Source: DATEGZ01 sp035279905 (GTDB lineage: Bacteria; Acidobacteriota; Vicinamibacteria; Vicinamibacterales; SCN-69-37). From it: 64,000 nt of DNA. The translations under genes and the position numbers were made by a program. Positions 41,382 to 51,388 of this stretch are shown here, piece after piece. A model generated the notes under the pieces. That model did not search any database, had not been told where the DNA came from, and was given only the letters and a program-made list of their open reading frames with translations. Each line of letters opens with the position of its first letter. Position 1 is the first letter of the stretch. Location: contig DATEGZ010000315.1 in the NCBI GenBank assembly GCA_035279905.1, positions 19,704-83,703 on the forward strand, given 5' to 3'.

Positions 41382-43793
41382 ATGAGCACATTGCTGCAGG
41401 ACCTTCGGTTTGCGCTGCGGAACCTCCGACGGACGCCGGCGTTTCCGCTGGCGGCCATCGCGACGCTGGCGATCGGCATCGGCGCGACCACGGCCATTTT
41501 CAGCACGGTCAATGCGGCCCTCCTGAAGCCGCTCCCCTATCCGGCGCCGCAGGACCTCTACTCTGTCCGGACGTTCCTGACCGACGGACGCGTCACGACG
41601 GGCCTCGTCTCCGCGCTCGAGCTCTCGCGGCTGAACGACCCGAGCCTCTCGGTCGTCCGCGCGGCTGGCCTCCAGTCGAACGACGTCACGCTGCTGCGCA
41701 ACGACGGGGCGCCGCTCAAAACGCACGCGTACGGCGTCACGCAAGGCTTCTTCGATCTGTTCGGACTGCCGATGACCTTTGGCGGGACGTCGGACCAGGT
41801 GCCGCCCCGGAACGGGCCGCCGGCCGGGGTCGTGATCTCCTACCGCATCTGGCGCGACCTGTACGGCAGCGACCCCGCGGTCGTCGGCAAGCCGATCCGC
41901 TTCGCCGAGATCAGCACGACGGTGGCGGGCGTCGCGCCACGCGATTTCGACACGCCGCACGGCGCGGACTTCTGGGTCACGTTCCCGTTCGATCCTCAGC
42001 AAGTCGCGCACGTCTACGAGGTGTACATGCGCGTCAAGCCGGGGACGACCTTGCCGCGCATCCGCAGCGAGCTGACGGGCGTGATGGCCGGCGTCGCGCG
42101 CGACTCCCCCGTCAGCGCGAGCGGCCGCATCTACGTCACGAAGCCGCTCGTCGACTCGATCGTCGGCGACCTCGGGCCGATTCTCATCATCGTGCTCTCG
42201 GCAACCGGCCTGCTGCTGGCGCTCGCGTGCGTCAACGTGACCAATCTGCTGCTCGCGCGAGGCGCCGCCCGCGCGCGAGAAATGGCCGTGCGCGTTTCGC
42301 TGGGCGCAAGCCGCGGGCGAATCGTCCGCCAGTTGTTGACGGAGTCGATCGTGCTCGCAACGGCCGGCGCCGTCGTCGGCGTCGGCGCCGCGTACGGATT
42401 CGTCCGGCTGCTGCTCGCCGTCGGCGCGTCCCAGCTCCCGCGGCTCGATCAGGTCGCGTTCGACGGCAGCGTGTTGTCGTTCGCCCTGATCACACTCGTG
42501 GCGAGCGGTCTCATCGTCGGATTCGCGCCCGCGCTTCGGCTCGCGGCGACCGACGTCAAGACGCTGATCAACGAGAGCGGGCGCTCGACGTCCGGCGGAC
42601 GTGCCACGGCGCGCTGGCTCGGGGCGATGACGATCGCGGAGGTCGCGCTGGCGATCGTGCTCGTCGCCGGCGCCGGCTGGCTGATTCGCGATTTCGGTCG
42701 CTTGCGCAACACCGACCCCGGCTTCGTCGCCGACGGCCGCCTGGTCTTCGACGTGACGCTCCAGGGCCCGAACTTCGGCAACCAGGCCGCGGTGCTGGCC
42801 GGCTTCAATGACCTGCACGAGAGGCTTCGCGCGCTCGCCGGCGTGACCGGGGTCGGATCGACGACAAATTTTCCGCTGCGGCCCGGACCCGAAAACGCGC
42901 TCTACGTGCACATCGACGGCGACCCGAACGACGCGGCGCACAACTACAACACGCGTCAGCGCCTGGCGAGTCCCGGTTACTTCGGCGCGATGGGGATCAA
43001 GTTCTTCGCCGGCCGCGACTTCACCGTCGACGACAAACAGGGCGCGCCGGGAGTCGCGATCGTGAACCGCTCGTTCGTCCGGAAGTACCTCAATGGCCGC
43101 GATCCGCTGACCAGCCGATTCACGTCCGGCTATCCCGAGATCGATCCCAGGAACCAGCTGGCGATCGTCGGCGTCGTGGACGACGTCCGGCACAAGTCGC
43201 TCAATGAGCCTGCGGAGCCCGCGTACTACAACACGACCACGCAGGGCGCGCCACGTCGACAGACGATCGTGGTCCACTCCGCGACGAAGCCGACAACCGC
43301 CCTCCAGACCGCGATTCGTGACGAGCTGCGCAAGGTCGATCCGCAGATGGCCGTGGACATCGACTCGGCCACCACCATCGTCGAGGGCACGCTCAGCCGG
43401 CAGTCGCTCGGCATGACCCTGATGATGTGGTTTGGCGCGGCGGCCGTCGCGCTCGCGGCCGTCGGCGTCTACGGCGTCATCGCGTACGGCGCGGCGCAGC
43501 GGCGCGGCGAGGTGGCCACGCGCCTCGCGCTGGGCGCCACGCCAGGCGACGTGTTCTGGCTCGTGCTCAAGCAGGGCCGGACGCTCGCGATCGTCGGCGC
43601 CGCCATCGGCGTGACGGTCGCGTACTTGTCAGGGCGGCTCGTCTCGAGCCGGCTCTACGACGTTCAGGCGTCCGATCCGATCGTCCTCGCCGGCGCCACG
43701 CTCTTCGTGCTCGCCATGGCGCTGGTGGCGACGACGGTTCCGGCGATCCGGGCGTCCCGCTTGAAACCGTCGGCCGTTCTGCGGCCTGATTAG
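41382..43793 (+). CDS. ADOP-family MacB/FtsX-type permease
   Basis: An 803-residue permease without the prefix domain. It opens with LLQDLRFALRNLRRTPAFPL, then TM1 (TLAIGIGATTAIFSTVNAALL), a periplasmic domain, a first FtsX block with AREMAVRVSLGASRGRIVRQLL, a second periplasmic domain and a final block with RGEVATRLALGATPGDVFWLVL. It is the closest in this window to the standard ADOP form. No PadR gene is adjacent. TTGAAC at 41339 with TCTAAC 18 bases further could be its promoter. The MBL-fold gene starts six bases after its stop, so the two are probably co-transcribed. Confidence 0.87.
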   Translation: MSTLLQDLRFALRNLRRTPAFPLAAIATLAIGIGATTAIFSTVNAALLKPLPYPAPQDLYSVRTFLTDGRVTTGLVSALELSRLNDPSLSVVRAAGLQSNDVTLLRNDGAPLKTHAYGVTQGFFDLFGLPMTFGGTSDQVPPRNGPPAGVVISYRIWRDLYGSDPAVVGKPIRFAEISTTVAGVAPRDFDTPHGADFWVTFPFDPQQVAHVYEVYMRVKPGTTLPRIRSELTGVMAGVARDSPVSASGRIYVTKPLVDSIVGDLGPILIIVLSATGLLLALACVNVTNLLLARGAARAREMAVRVSLGASRGRIVRQLLTESIVLATAGAVVGVGAAYGFVRLLLAVGASQLPRLDQVAFDGSVLSFALITLVASGLIVGFAPALRLAATDVKTLINESGRSTSGGRATARWLGAMTIAEVALAIVLVAGAGWLIRDFGRLRNTDPGFVADGRLVFDVTLQGPNFGNQAAVLAGFNDLHERLRALAGVTGVGSTTNFPLRPGPENALYVHIDGDPNDAAHNYNTRQRLASPGYFGAMGIKFFAGRDFTVDDKQGAPGVAIVNRSFVRKYLNGRDPLTSRFTSGYPEIDPRNQLAIVGVVDDVRHKSLNEPAEPAYYNTTTQGAPRRQTIVVHSATKPTTALQTAIRDELRKVDPQMAVDIDSATTIVEGTLSRQSLGMTLMMWFGAAAVALAAVGVYGVIAYGAAQRRGEVATRLALGATPGDVFWLVLKQGRTLAIVGAAIGVTVAYLSGRLVSSRLYDVQASDPIVLAGATLFVLAMALVATTVPAIRASRLKPSAVLRPD

Positions 43794-43799
43794 AGGCGC

Positions 43800-44741
43800 A
43801 TGACGCGCTACCTGCCCCTGGCGCTCCTGCTGCCAGTCGCGTTCGCGAGCGCACCGCAGCAGCCGCAGCCGCGGTCGAGATCCGCCGCGATCGCCGATCG
43901 CGGCCTTACGCCCGCCGATTTCCCGAAGCTCCAGAAGATCGCGGATCGTGTGTACGTCTTCTCCGATCTGCACAGCGGCGGCTTCGGCTATCTGACGAAC
44001 GACTTGATCGTCGTCACCGACGCCGGCGTGCTCGTGGCCGACGGCCAGGGCACGCCGGCGGTGACGCAGAAGCTCGTCGACGAGATTCGCCGCCTGACGC
44101 CGCAGCCGATCGTGAACGTGGTCGTCTGCTCCGAGCACGGCGATCACACGGGCGGCAACGTGTCGTTCCCATCCTCGGCGGTGTTCTTCTCGAGTCCCGC
44201 GTCGCAGGCCGCGCTGCAGGCGCAAGCGGCCAACGATCGACCCGGCGGTTCGAGGACGATCGTGCCGGCGGAAACCGTCGCGTCGAGCCGCACGATCCGC
44301 CTCGGCACGACCGAGATCGACATCGTCTACAACGGGCGCGCGCATACGAGCGGCGATCTGGAGGTCTCCCTGCCTGCGGAGAAAATCCTCTTTGCGAGCG
44401 AGGTCTTCACGAATCACATCTTTCCGTCGATGCGCACCGCGTACCCGAGCGAATGGATTGCGACGCTCGAGAGGGTCGCGGCGATTGACGCGGCAATGAT
44501 TGTCCCCGGGCACGGCTTCGTCGAGGATCCGGCGACGATGCAGGCCGAGTTCGTGGCGTTCCGTCACGCCATGGGCACGGTCGTCGCCGAAGGGATCCGG
44601 CTGCACGGCCTTAACCTTCCCGCCTCCGACGCCGTGGCCCAGGCGCGATGGGGCGAGTACGTCAGGTGGACCGGGAGCGAGCGCAACGCGCCGATCGCGA
44701 TCCAGCGCGTCTTCGACGAGCTGGACGGCAAGCTGAAGTAG
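43800..44741 (+). CDS. Secreted metallo-beta-lactamase-fold protein with altered metal ligands
   Basis: A 313-residue protein with a signal peptide (residues 4-18). The MBL motif reads SEHGDH (111-116), so the first His of the usual HxHxDH is Glu112 while His113, Asp115 and His116 remain. The next His ligand is His182 (GRAHTSGD), the bridging Asp is replaced by Glu201 (FASEVF), and the last His is His238 (VPGHG). The fold is secure, but the two Glu substitutions leave the metal content uncertain; hydrolysis of an ester or lactam outside the cytoplasm is possible. The start lies six bases after the ADOP permease stop. Confidence 0.8.
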   Translation: MTRYLPLALLLPVAFASAPQQPQPRSRSAAIADRGLTPADFPKLQKIADRVYVFSDLHSGGFGYLTNDLIVVTDAGVLVADGQGTPAVTQKLVDEIRRLTPQPIVNVVVCSEHGDHTGGNVSFPSSAVFFSSPASQAALQAQAANDRPGGSRTIVPAETVASSRTIRLGTTEIDIVYNGRAHTSGDLEVSLPAEKILFASEVFTNHIFPSMRTAYPSEWIATLERVAAIDAAMIVPGHGFVEDPATMQAEFVAFRHAMGTVVAEGIRLHGLNLPASDAVAQARWGEYVRWTGSERNAPIAIQRVFDELDGKLK

Positions 44742-44754
44742 CGGTCGATTAACT

Positions 44755-44783
44755 TTGCATTACAGAGTATTTGCGTCTATGCT
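44755..44783 (+). promoter_or_regulatory. Promoter TTGCAT-N17-TATGCT for the alpha/beta hydrolase gene
   Basis: TTGCAT (44755-44760) and TATGCT (44778-44783) are separated by 17 bases. The GTG start at 44793 lies nine bases beyond the -10 box, with no Shine-Dalgarno, so the mRNA may be leaderless. This is the best-formed sigma70-type promoter I see in the window. Confidence 0.6.
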
Positions 44784-44792
44784 GGACCAGCC

Positions 44793-46016
44793 GTGGCCGG
44801 GTGGACCCGACGCATTCTCCGAACGCTCAAGATCCTGATCTTGTCGGGCCTCGCCCTGGTGGCGATTCTCGTCCTGGGCCTCTGGATCGAGCAGTCGAGC
44901 CGGACGTCCCTGCCGGAGCCGACCGGGCCGTTTGCCGTTGGCCGTGTGTTCTACGACTGGGTCGACGCGACCGCCCTGGACACGCTCGCGCCGTCGGCGG
45001 GCACCAGGCGCGAGCTGCTGGTGTGGATCTGGTATCCCGCCGATCCGAATTCCGGACCGATCGACGAGTACATGCCGGCCGCTTTGCGCCCGCGCGACGA
45101 TGGCGGCACGAACATCTGGACCTTCCTGACGCGCGATGTCTCGCGAGTTCGAAGCCACAGTCACCGCAACGCCAGCATGGCCGCGGCCGCGCGGCCGTTT
45201 CCGGTGGTCATCCTGCGCCCGGGCGGATCGTCAGGTGTCCTGAACTACTCGTCGCTCGCCGAGGATCTGACCAGCCACGGCTATGTGGTGGTCGGCTTCG
45301 ACGCGCCGTATCGAACCAGCCTCGTGGTGTTCCCGGACGGTCGCGCAATTGGCCGCACGAACGAGAACAACCCCGAAGGCTGCCTGGGGCTGGCGGTGAA
45401 CGAACAGGAGCGTTGTGCGGCGCGTCTCATCGACGCGTGGAACAGCGACACCGCGTTCGTGCTCGATCGGATCGCGCAGTTGAACGGCTCGGCCGAGCGC
45501 GGCCTGTTCTCCGGGCGGCTCGACACCGGCAGGGTCGGGTTATTCGGGCACTCGTTCGGCGGCGCGGCGGTTGCCGAGTTCTGCCGGCAGGACGCCCGCT
45601 GCCAGGCGGGGGTGGACATCGACGGCGCGCCGCACGGTCTCGTGATTGAGACGGGCCTGCGACAGCCGTTCATGTTCCTGCTGAGCGACCACCGCCGCGA
45701 GGTAGATTCGGCGTCGGACCAGATCAGGGCCGACTTCGATTCCATGTACGCCCGTCTGCCTCCTGACGGACGTCTGGCGCTCGAAATCCGCGGCGCGTTT
45801 CACTTCATGTTCAGCGACGACGGTGCGGTGCGGAAGAGCGGCCTCGTGCGCGGCGTGGTCCGCCTGCTCGGCCGGCTCCAGATCGACGCGCGCCGGCAGC
45901 TCGCCATCACATCCCACTGCCTGTCCGCGTTCTTCGATGCCCATCTCAAACCGCTCGACGGGCCGCCTCCGGCGATGCTGTCGGCTGACTATCCCGAGCT
46001 TCAGCCGATCAAGTAG
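44793..46016 (+). CDS. Membrane-anchored alpha/beta hydrolase (PAF-acetylhydrolase-like)
   Basis: A 407-residue protein with an N-terminal membrane anchor (residues 13-33, ILILSGLALVAILVLGLW). The hydrolase core has RELLVWIWYPAD, PVVILRPGGSSGVLNYSSL with the oxyanion-type Gly-rich loop, and the nucleophile elbow GLFGHSFGGAAV. The His is probably in IRGAFHFMFSDD. It resembles bacterial platelet-activating-factor acetylhydrolase and related lipases or esterases. A promoter-like pair lies just upstream. Cys residues in GCLGL, ERCAARL, FCRQDARC and SHC may form disulfides if the domain is outside the membrane. Confidence 0.8.
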   Translation: MAGWTRRILRTLKILILSGLALVAILVLGLWIEQSSRTSLPEPTGPFAVGRVFYDWVDATALDTLAPSAGTRRELLVWIWYPADPNSGPIDEYMPAALRPRDDGGTNIWTFLTRDVSRVRSHSHRNASMAAAARPFPVVILRPGGSSGVLNYSSLAEDLTSHGYVVVGFDAPYRTSLVVFPDGRAIGRTNENNPEGCLGLAVNEQERCAARLIDAWNSDTAFVLDRIAQLNGSAERGLFSGRLDTGRVGLFGHSFGGAAVAEFCRQDARCQAGVDIDGAPHGLVIETGLRQPFMFLLSDHRREVDSASDQIRADFDSMYARLPPDGRLALEIRGAFHFMFSDDGAVRKSGLVRGVVRLLGRLQIDARRQLAITSHCLSAFFDAHLKPLDGPPPAMLSADYPELQPIK

Positions 46017-46028
46017 CGATCTGCGACG

Positions 46029-47018
46029 CTAGCGCGCCGCGCGAATCTTCGCGGCGTCGAAGCGCATGAGCTTGCCGCCGCGCAAATCGCTCAGCCAGAC
46101 CGACCCGTGCCCGACGCGCACGGAGTCACCGCCCTCGCCGAAGAACTGCTGGACGACCCTGTTGGTCGCCGGATCGATTCGCGTGAGCGGAAACTCCAGC
46201 ACCGTGACCCAGACGGATCCCTCGCCCGCCGCGATCTCTCCGCCGCCGCCCGGCACGCCGGCTTCGATCGTCGCCACCAGCTTTCTGGTGGACATGTCGA
46301 CGCGCGAGATGCTGCCGTCGCCCTGATTGAGCGTCCACACCGCGCCCTCGCCGACCGTGAGGAAGCGCGGCTTGGGCCCGACCGGAATGCGATCGGTGAC
46401 CGCGTTCGTCTTCGCATCGACTCGCGTCAGCAGATTCTGCTCGGTGCTGGTGATCCAGACCGCGTCGCCGCCGAACGCGGCGGCAAACGAGCCCGCGGGC
46501 ACCGAAATCCGGTTGACGACGGTGTTGTTCGCCGGGTCGATGCGCGCCAGCGTGCCCTGCGCGTCGATCATGATCCAGAAGCTGCCCGCGCCGACAGCGA
46601 TGCCGCCCTCGCTGTTGCCGATCGTCAGCGGAAACGTCGCGGTGACCTTCCCTGACTTCAAATCGATCCGCGAGACGGTCTTGTCGCCGCAGTTCGGCAC
46701 CCAGACGGAGCCGAAGCCCGCCGCGAGACCGGAGCACGGTCGCGCGCCGACGGTGATGTTGTCTACGATCTTGTTGGTCGCCGGGTCGATCCGCGTGACG
46801 TTGTTCTTCGGCGAGTTCGAGATCCACAAGTGCTCGTCGACGGCCATCCAGTCCGGCGCGCCGGGGATGTCGAACACCGCGTCCGGCGTGATGCTCGTCA
46901 TCGGGATCCGGACGCCCGGCGTGTTCACGCCGGGACGCGCGACGCGCCCTTGCTTCCCCACGGCCGCTTGAAGGACAACCGCGCCACACATCAGAGCGAG
47001 TACGGCAATCGTGCGCAT
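46029..47018 (-). CDS. Secreted YVTN/Vgb-like beta-propeller protein
   Basis: A 329-residue protein with a signal peptide (residues 3-20, TIAVLALMCGAVVLQAAV). It has about seven blades of the virginiamycin-B-lyase/YVTN type: LWISNSPKNNVTRIDPATNK, SVWVPNCGDKTVSRIDLKSG, SFWIMIDAQGTLARIDPANN, AVWTLNQGDGSISRVDMSTR and SVWVTVLEFPLTRIDPATN. Vgb cleaves streptogramin B, but many relatives only bind; antibiotic resistance should not be assumed. The ATG at 47018 begins the signal peptide. It ends the leftward run that starts with the BamA-like gene, 69 bases after DUF4097. Confidence 0.75.
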   Translation of the reverse strand: MRTIAVLALMCGAVVLQAAVGKQGRVARPGVNTPGVRIPMTSITPDAVFDIPGAPDWMAVDEHLWISNSPKNNVTRIDPATNKIVDNITVGARPCSGLAAGFGSVWVPNCGDKTVSRIDLKSGKVTATFPLTIGNSEGGIAVGAGSFWIMIDAQGTLARIDPANNTVVNRISVPAGSFAAAFGGDAVWITSTEQNLLTRVDAKTNAVTDRIPVGPKPRFLTVGEGAVWTLNQGDGSISRVDMSTRKLVATIEAGVPGGGGEIAAGEGSVWVTVLEFPLTRIDPATNRVVQQFFGEGGDSVRVGHGSVWLSDLRGGKLMRFDAAKIRAAR

Positions 47019-47087
47019 GACAGAACGTCTCCCCGCAGGATGATATCGCGCGGGCAAGCCGTTCGTCGCTGGTGGGTGGCTCGATCT

Positions 47088-47912
47088 CTACCGTTCGCGG
47101 ATATTCAACGAGCCGTTGCTCGTGCGGAAGCGCAGCGACGGACCGCCCTTGCCGAGATCGGTGTCGATGTCACGCCCGATGCGGCCGCTGACGGTGACCG
47201 GCCGATCGATGTTGAGCGAGCCGTTGCCGGTCCGGGCGCTCAGATGGGCGGAGTAGTCGCGCGGGATCTGCACCTCGAGGGAGCCGTTGGACGTCGACGC
47301 CTCGAGTCCGGCGCCGGACCACGTGCTGCCCGACAGCGAAACGTGCATCGAGCCGTTCGAAGTCGTCAGCCGCACGTCGCCGGCCAGGTCCGCCCCGTGC
47401 ACGCTGCCGTTGCTGGTGTCGCCGCGAAGCGTCCCGTTGAGCGCTGTAAGCGTGACCGAGCCATTCGACGAGCTGGCCGTGGTGTTCTGACGGGTGGGCG
47501 CCTGAATCCGGAAGCTCACCGACCAGCCGCGATGGCCGGACGTGCTGGGGCCGTCGGCCCGAACGCGGCCGCCCTCCGTGAGAATCTTCACGTCCTTGGC
47601 GAGCGACTTCGCGTCGTCCAGGGTGTCGCCCTGCGTCGTGACCTTGGCTTCGATCATGACGTCGTTGCGTGACGAGCCGGTGACCGCGATGCTGCCGTTC
47701 GACGTCTCGACGTCGAGCGTCGACGGCGCGGCGATGGTGACCGGCCGCACCTCGCAGAAGTGCTCGGAGCGGCTGCCGCGGTCGCGGTCGTCACGGCACC
47801 AGTCGTCGGACGATTGCCGGGCCTGGTCGAAGACGAACGATTTTTCGGCACGCGCCGGGGCAAAGGCGAACACGGTCAGGGCGAGCGTCACACCGAGTCT
47901 CAACTGCTTCAT
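47088..47912 (-). CDS. DUF4097 repeat protein (secreted beta-solenoid)
   Basis: A 274-residue protein with a signal peptide (residues 4-22, cleavage ARA-EK). The mature part shows DUF4097-type strands with a repeated S/T-S/G-N-G-S turn: DVETSNGSI, ASSSNGSVTL, GDTSNGSVHG, LTTSNGSMHV, ASTSNGSLEV, ARTGNGSLNI and RTSNGSLNI. This forms a right-handed beta-solenoid. The function is unknown; such proteins often sit with sigma factors or two-component systems for envelope stress, as here beside an NtrYX-type pair. The ATG at 47912 follows GGAG by six bases and is preferred to the ATG at 47924. Confidence 0.82.
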   Translation of the reverse strand: MKQLRLGVTLALTVFAFAPARAEKSFVFDQARQSSDDWCRDDRDRGSRSEHFCEVRPVTIAAPSTLDVETSNGSIAVTGSSRNDVMIEAKVTTQGDTLDDAKSLAKDVKILTEGGRVRADGPSTSGHRGWSVSFRIQAPTRQNTTASSSNGSVTLTALNGTLRGDTSNGSVHGADLAGDVRLTTSNGSMHVSLSGSTWSGAGLEASTSNGSLEVQIPRDYSAHLSARTGNGSLNIDRPVTVSGRIGRDIDTDLGKGGPSLRFRTSNGSLNIRER

Positions 47913-47975
47913 CGACAGCTCCATAGCGGGTTGGACGACGTGGGCCCGGCCGGCGTTGCCCGGCGGGCGGGTCCT

Positions 47976-49318
<1,343 letters not shown>

Positions 49319-49322
<4 letters not shown>

Positions 49323-50767
49323 GACGGCTGGTCGAGCGGCGCGGACTCGCTCGCCTCCGGCAACGTCACTCTGAACGCCGCGCCGCCGAGCTCACCCGGT
49401 ACGAGCACGATGTCGCCGCCCGACAGCAGGGCGTGGCTCTTCGCGATCGACAGGCCGAGGCCCATGCCGTGTTTCTTGAAGGTGATCGTCGGCTGGAAGA
49501 GCGTCGCGGCCGCGTCCGCGCTCAAGCCTGGTCCAGAATCGTGTACCTCGATCGCGACCTCCCCGGCGGCCGCACGGGTGATGACGAGCACCGTGCCCCC
49601 ACTGCCCGCGGCTTCGGCCGCATTCTGCAGCAGGTTGTTGAGGATGCCGCGCAGCAGATCGGCGCTCGCGCGGACACGCGGCATCCGGTCGTCCTGCCGC
49701 ACCGCCCAGTTCGTGTCGGGATGAGCCGGTCGTAGCAACGCCAGCCGCTCGGCGACTGCCGCGTTGAGGTCGAGGATCTGCGGGCTCGCCGGTGGCTCGC
49801 TCGCAAACTCGGAAAACGCGCGCACGCGCCGCTCGAGTGATTCGATCTCGCTCACGACGATCTGGACGGCTTGATCCATGAACGCGCGATCGGACGGCGG
49901 CTGGCGCGCCTGCATCTCCTCCACCGTGAGCCGGATCGGAGTCAGCGAGTTCTTCAGCTCGTGCGCGGTCTTGCGCGCCAGGGACTGCCAGCTCGCCATG
50001 CGCGTCAGGTGCACGAGGCGCTCGCGCTGCTGGCCGAGCTGATCGGCCATCCGGTTGAACGCCTCGACCGCGCGCCCGACTTCGTCGCCCGGCGGCTGGC
50101 CTGGCGCGGCGCCCGTGTCAACGCGGCGTGACCAGTTCCCCGCGGCAAAGTCCGTCAGCCCGGCGGTCAGCCCCTGGATCGGCTGGCTCACGCGATGGGC
50201 AATGTAGATCAACGGCGCAAGCGACACGACCCACGCCGCGCCGAGCAGGAGCAGCAGCGTCAACGTGAAGCCGCGGCGCAGATCGCGGCTCTCGATCGAC
50301 TCGACGAGCTGACGCGTGTCGCGCAGTTCCGCGGAGAGCTGATCCATGCGGAGGCCGTGCAGGTCCCGCGTGTAGGTGTAGACGCCGCGAGTCGTGTCGT
50401 CGGCAGCGTCGTGCCGCTGGAGGTACTCGATGTGATCCCCGCTCGATCCCGACAGCCCGAACCGCTCGGATTCGCCGCTCTCCCAGAAGGTGCGCACGGC
50501 GTCCGGCCAGTCCGCCGAGTCCGCGAGCGCGTAGGTCTCGGGCACGGCGCGCCCGGCGAGGACGTCCTGCTTCAGCGTCTCACGCTCGCGCTGATAGAAC
50601 TGCCTGACGGTGGCTTCGAGCGTCCGCGACAGACGATCGAGATCGCCGGTGGTCGCGTAGCCGAGGCTGCGATCGAGCAGCGACGTCGTGATCCACACGG
50701 TGGCCGCGAGCGGGACGAGCGTCGCCGCAAGAAAGGCGACGATGAGGCGAGTGCGCAGCCGGGTCAT
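49319..50767 (-). CDS. Sensor histidine kinase (NtrY type)
   Basis: A 482-residue kinase with TM1 at about 7-30, an extracytoplasmic sensor of about 135 residues, TM2 at 167-190 and a HAMP domain to about 245. The dimerisation box has His269 (ARKTAHELKNSLTPIRL). The ATPase part has the N-box NNLLQNAAEAAG, the G1 box DSGPGLS and the G2 box GMGLGLSIAKSHA. HELKNSLTPI is the form found in NtrY-type kinases, which pair with NtrX regulators; the downstream gene is exactly that. DUF4390 and a BamA-like protein lie upstream, linking the sensor to the outer envelope. Confidence 0.9.
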
Positions 50768-50791
50768 CGCGGCGGCCTCGTCGCGCGCAGC

Positions 50792-51388
50792 TCACGACCC
50801 AAGGCGGAACGGGCCGGCTTCGACGGTGTGCGTCCAGACATTGTCCTTCCGCCGGCGGCTCAGCGCGTCAATCAGGGCGCGCAGCGTGAAGCCTTCCTCG
50901 TCTTCCCCGCTGGCCGCGGTCCCGCCGTCGAGCACACGGGACGCGAGCCGAATCCAGAACGGGCGATCGGTGCCGAGCGATCCAAGGCTCGCGATCGGCA
51001 CGGTCAGCTGCTCGAGGCACCAGGCCTCCGCCTCGCCAGCCGTGCGGTTCGCAATCGATCGCGGCGGGGCGCCGGCCTGTGTCACGGCAAATCGCTCTTC
51101 CCACAGATCGTAGCTCAGGACGAACACCTGCCGCGCCTGGGCCGTGGCGACGCCGCCCGGACCCGGCAGCACCGACAGCTCCAGATCCGCGCGCACGGCG
51201 CGGCCGTCCTTCAGGCGAACGAGCGGCTCGCCCTTGATGAAGGTGAACGTGGGCGCGCGCAGCGCCAGCATCTCGCCGGCGCGGTGCACGGTGATCGATT
51301 GCGCCAGCAGTTCCACCGTGGACATCGCCATAAGGAGCATCGCGATCCGTGTCACCGTTGAGAAGGTGCGCGGCGTCGCCCTCACCAT
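50792..51388 (-). CDS. DUF4390-type exported protein
   Basis: A 198-residue protein with a signal-like N-terminus (residues 10-27, STVTRIAMLLMAMSTVELLA) and an all-beta body: LALRAPTFTFIKGEPLVRLK, GRAVRADLELSVLPGPGG, VFVLSYDLWEERFAVTQA and WIRLASRVLDGG. The match is to DUF4390, a family that regularly precedes NtrY kinase genes in Proteobacteria, and its place here upstream of an NtrYX pair agrees. The ATG at 51388 overlaps the stop of the BamA-like gene by seven bases; longer frames run inside that gene. The kinase gene follows after 24 bases. Confidence 0.75.
   Translation of the reverse strand: MVRATPRTFSTVTRIAMLLMAMSTVELLAQSITVHRAGEMLALRAPTFTFIKGEPLVRLKDGRAVRADLELSVLPGPGGVATAQARQVFVLSYDLWEERFAVTQAGAPPRSIANRTAGEAEAWCLEQLTVPIASLGSLGTDRPFWIRLASRVLDGGTAASGEDEEGFTLRALIDALSRRRKDNVWTHTVEAGPFRLGS

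Noticed and set aside
46029..47018. Virginiamycin B resistance (Vgb) as a functional claim
   Set aside because: Only the propeller repeats are visible; the fold is shared with many non-enzymatic YVTN proteins, and the gene sits in an envelope operon.
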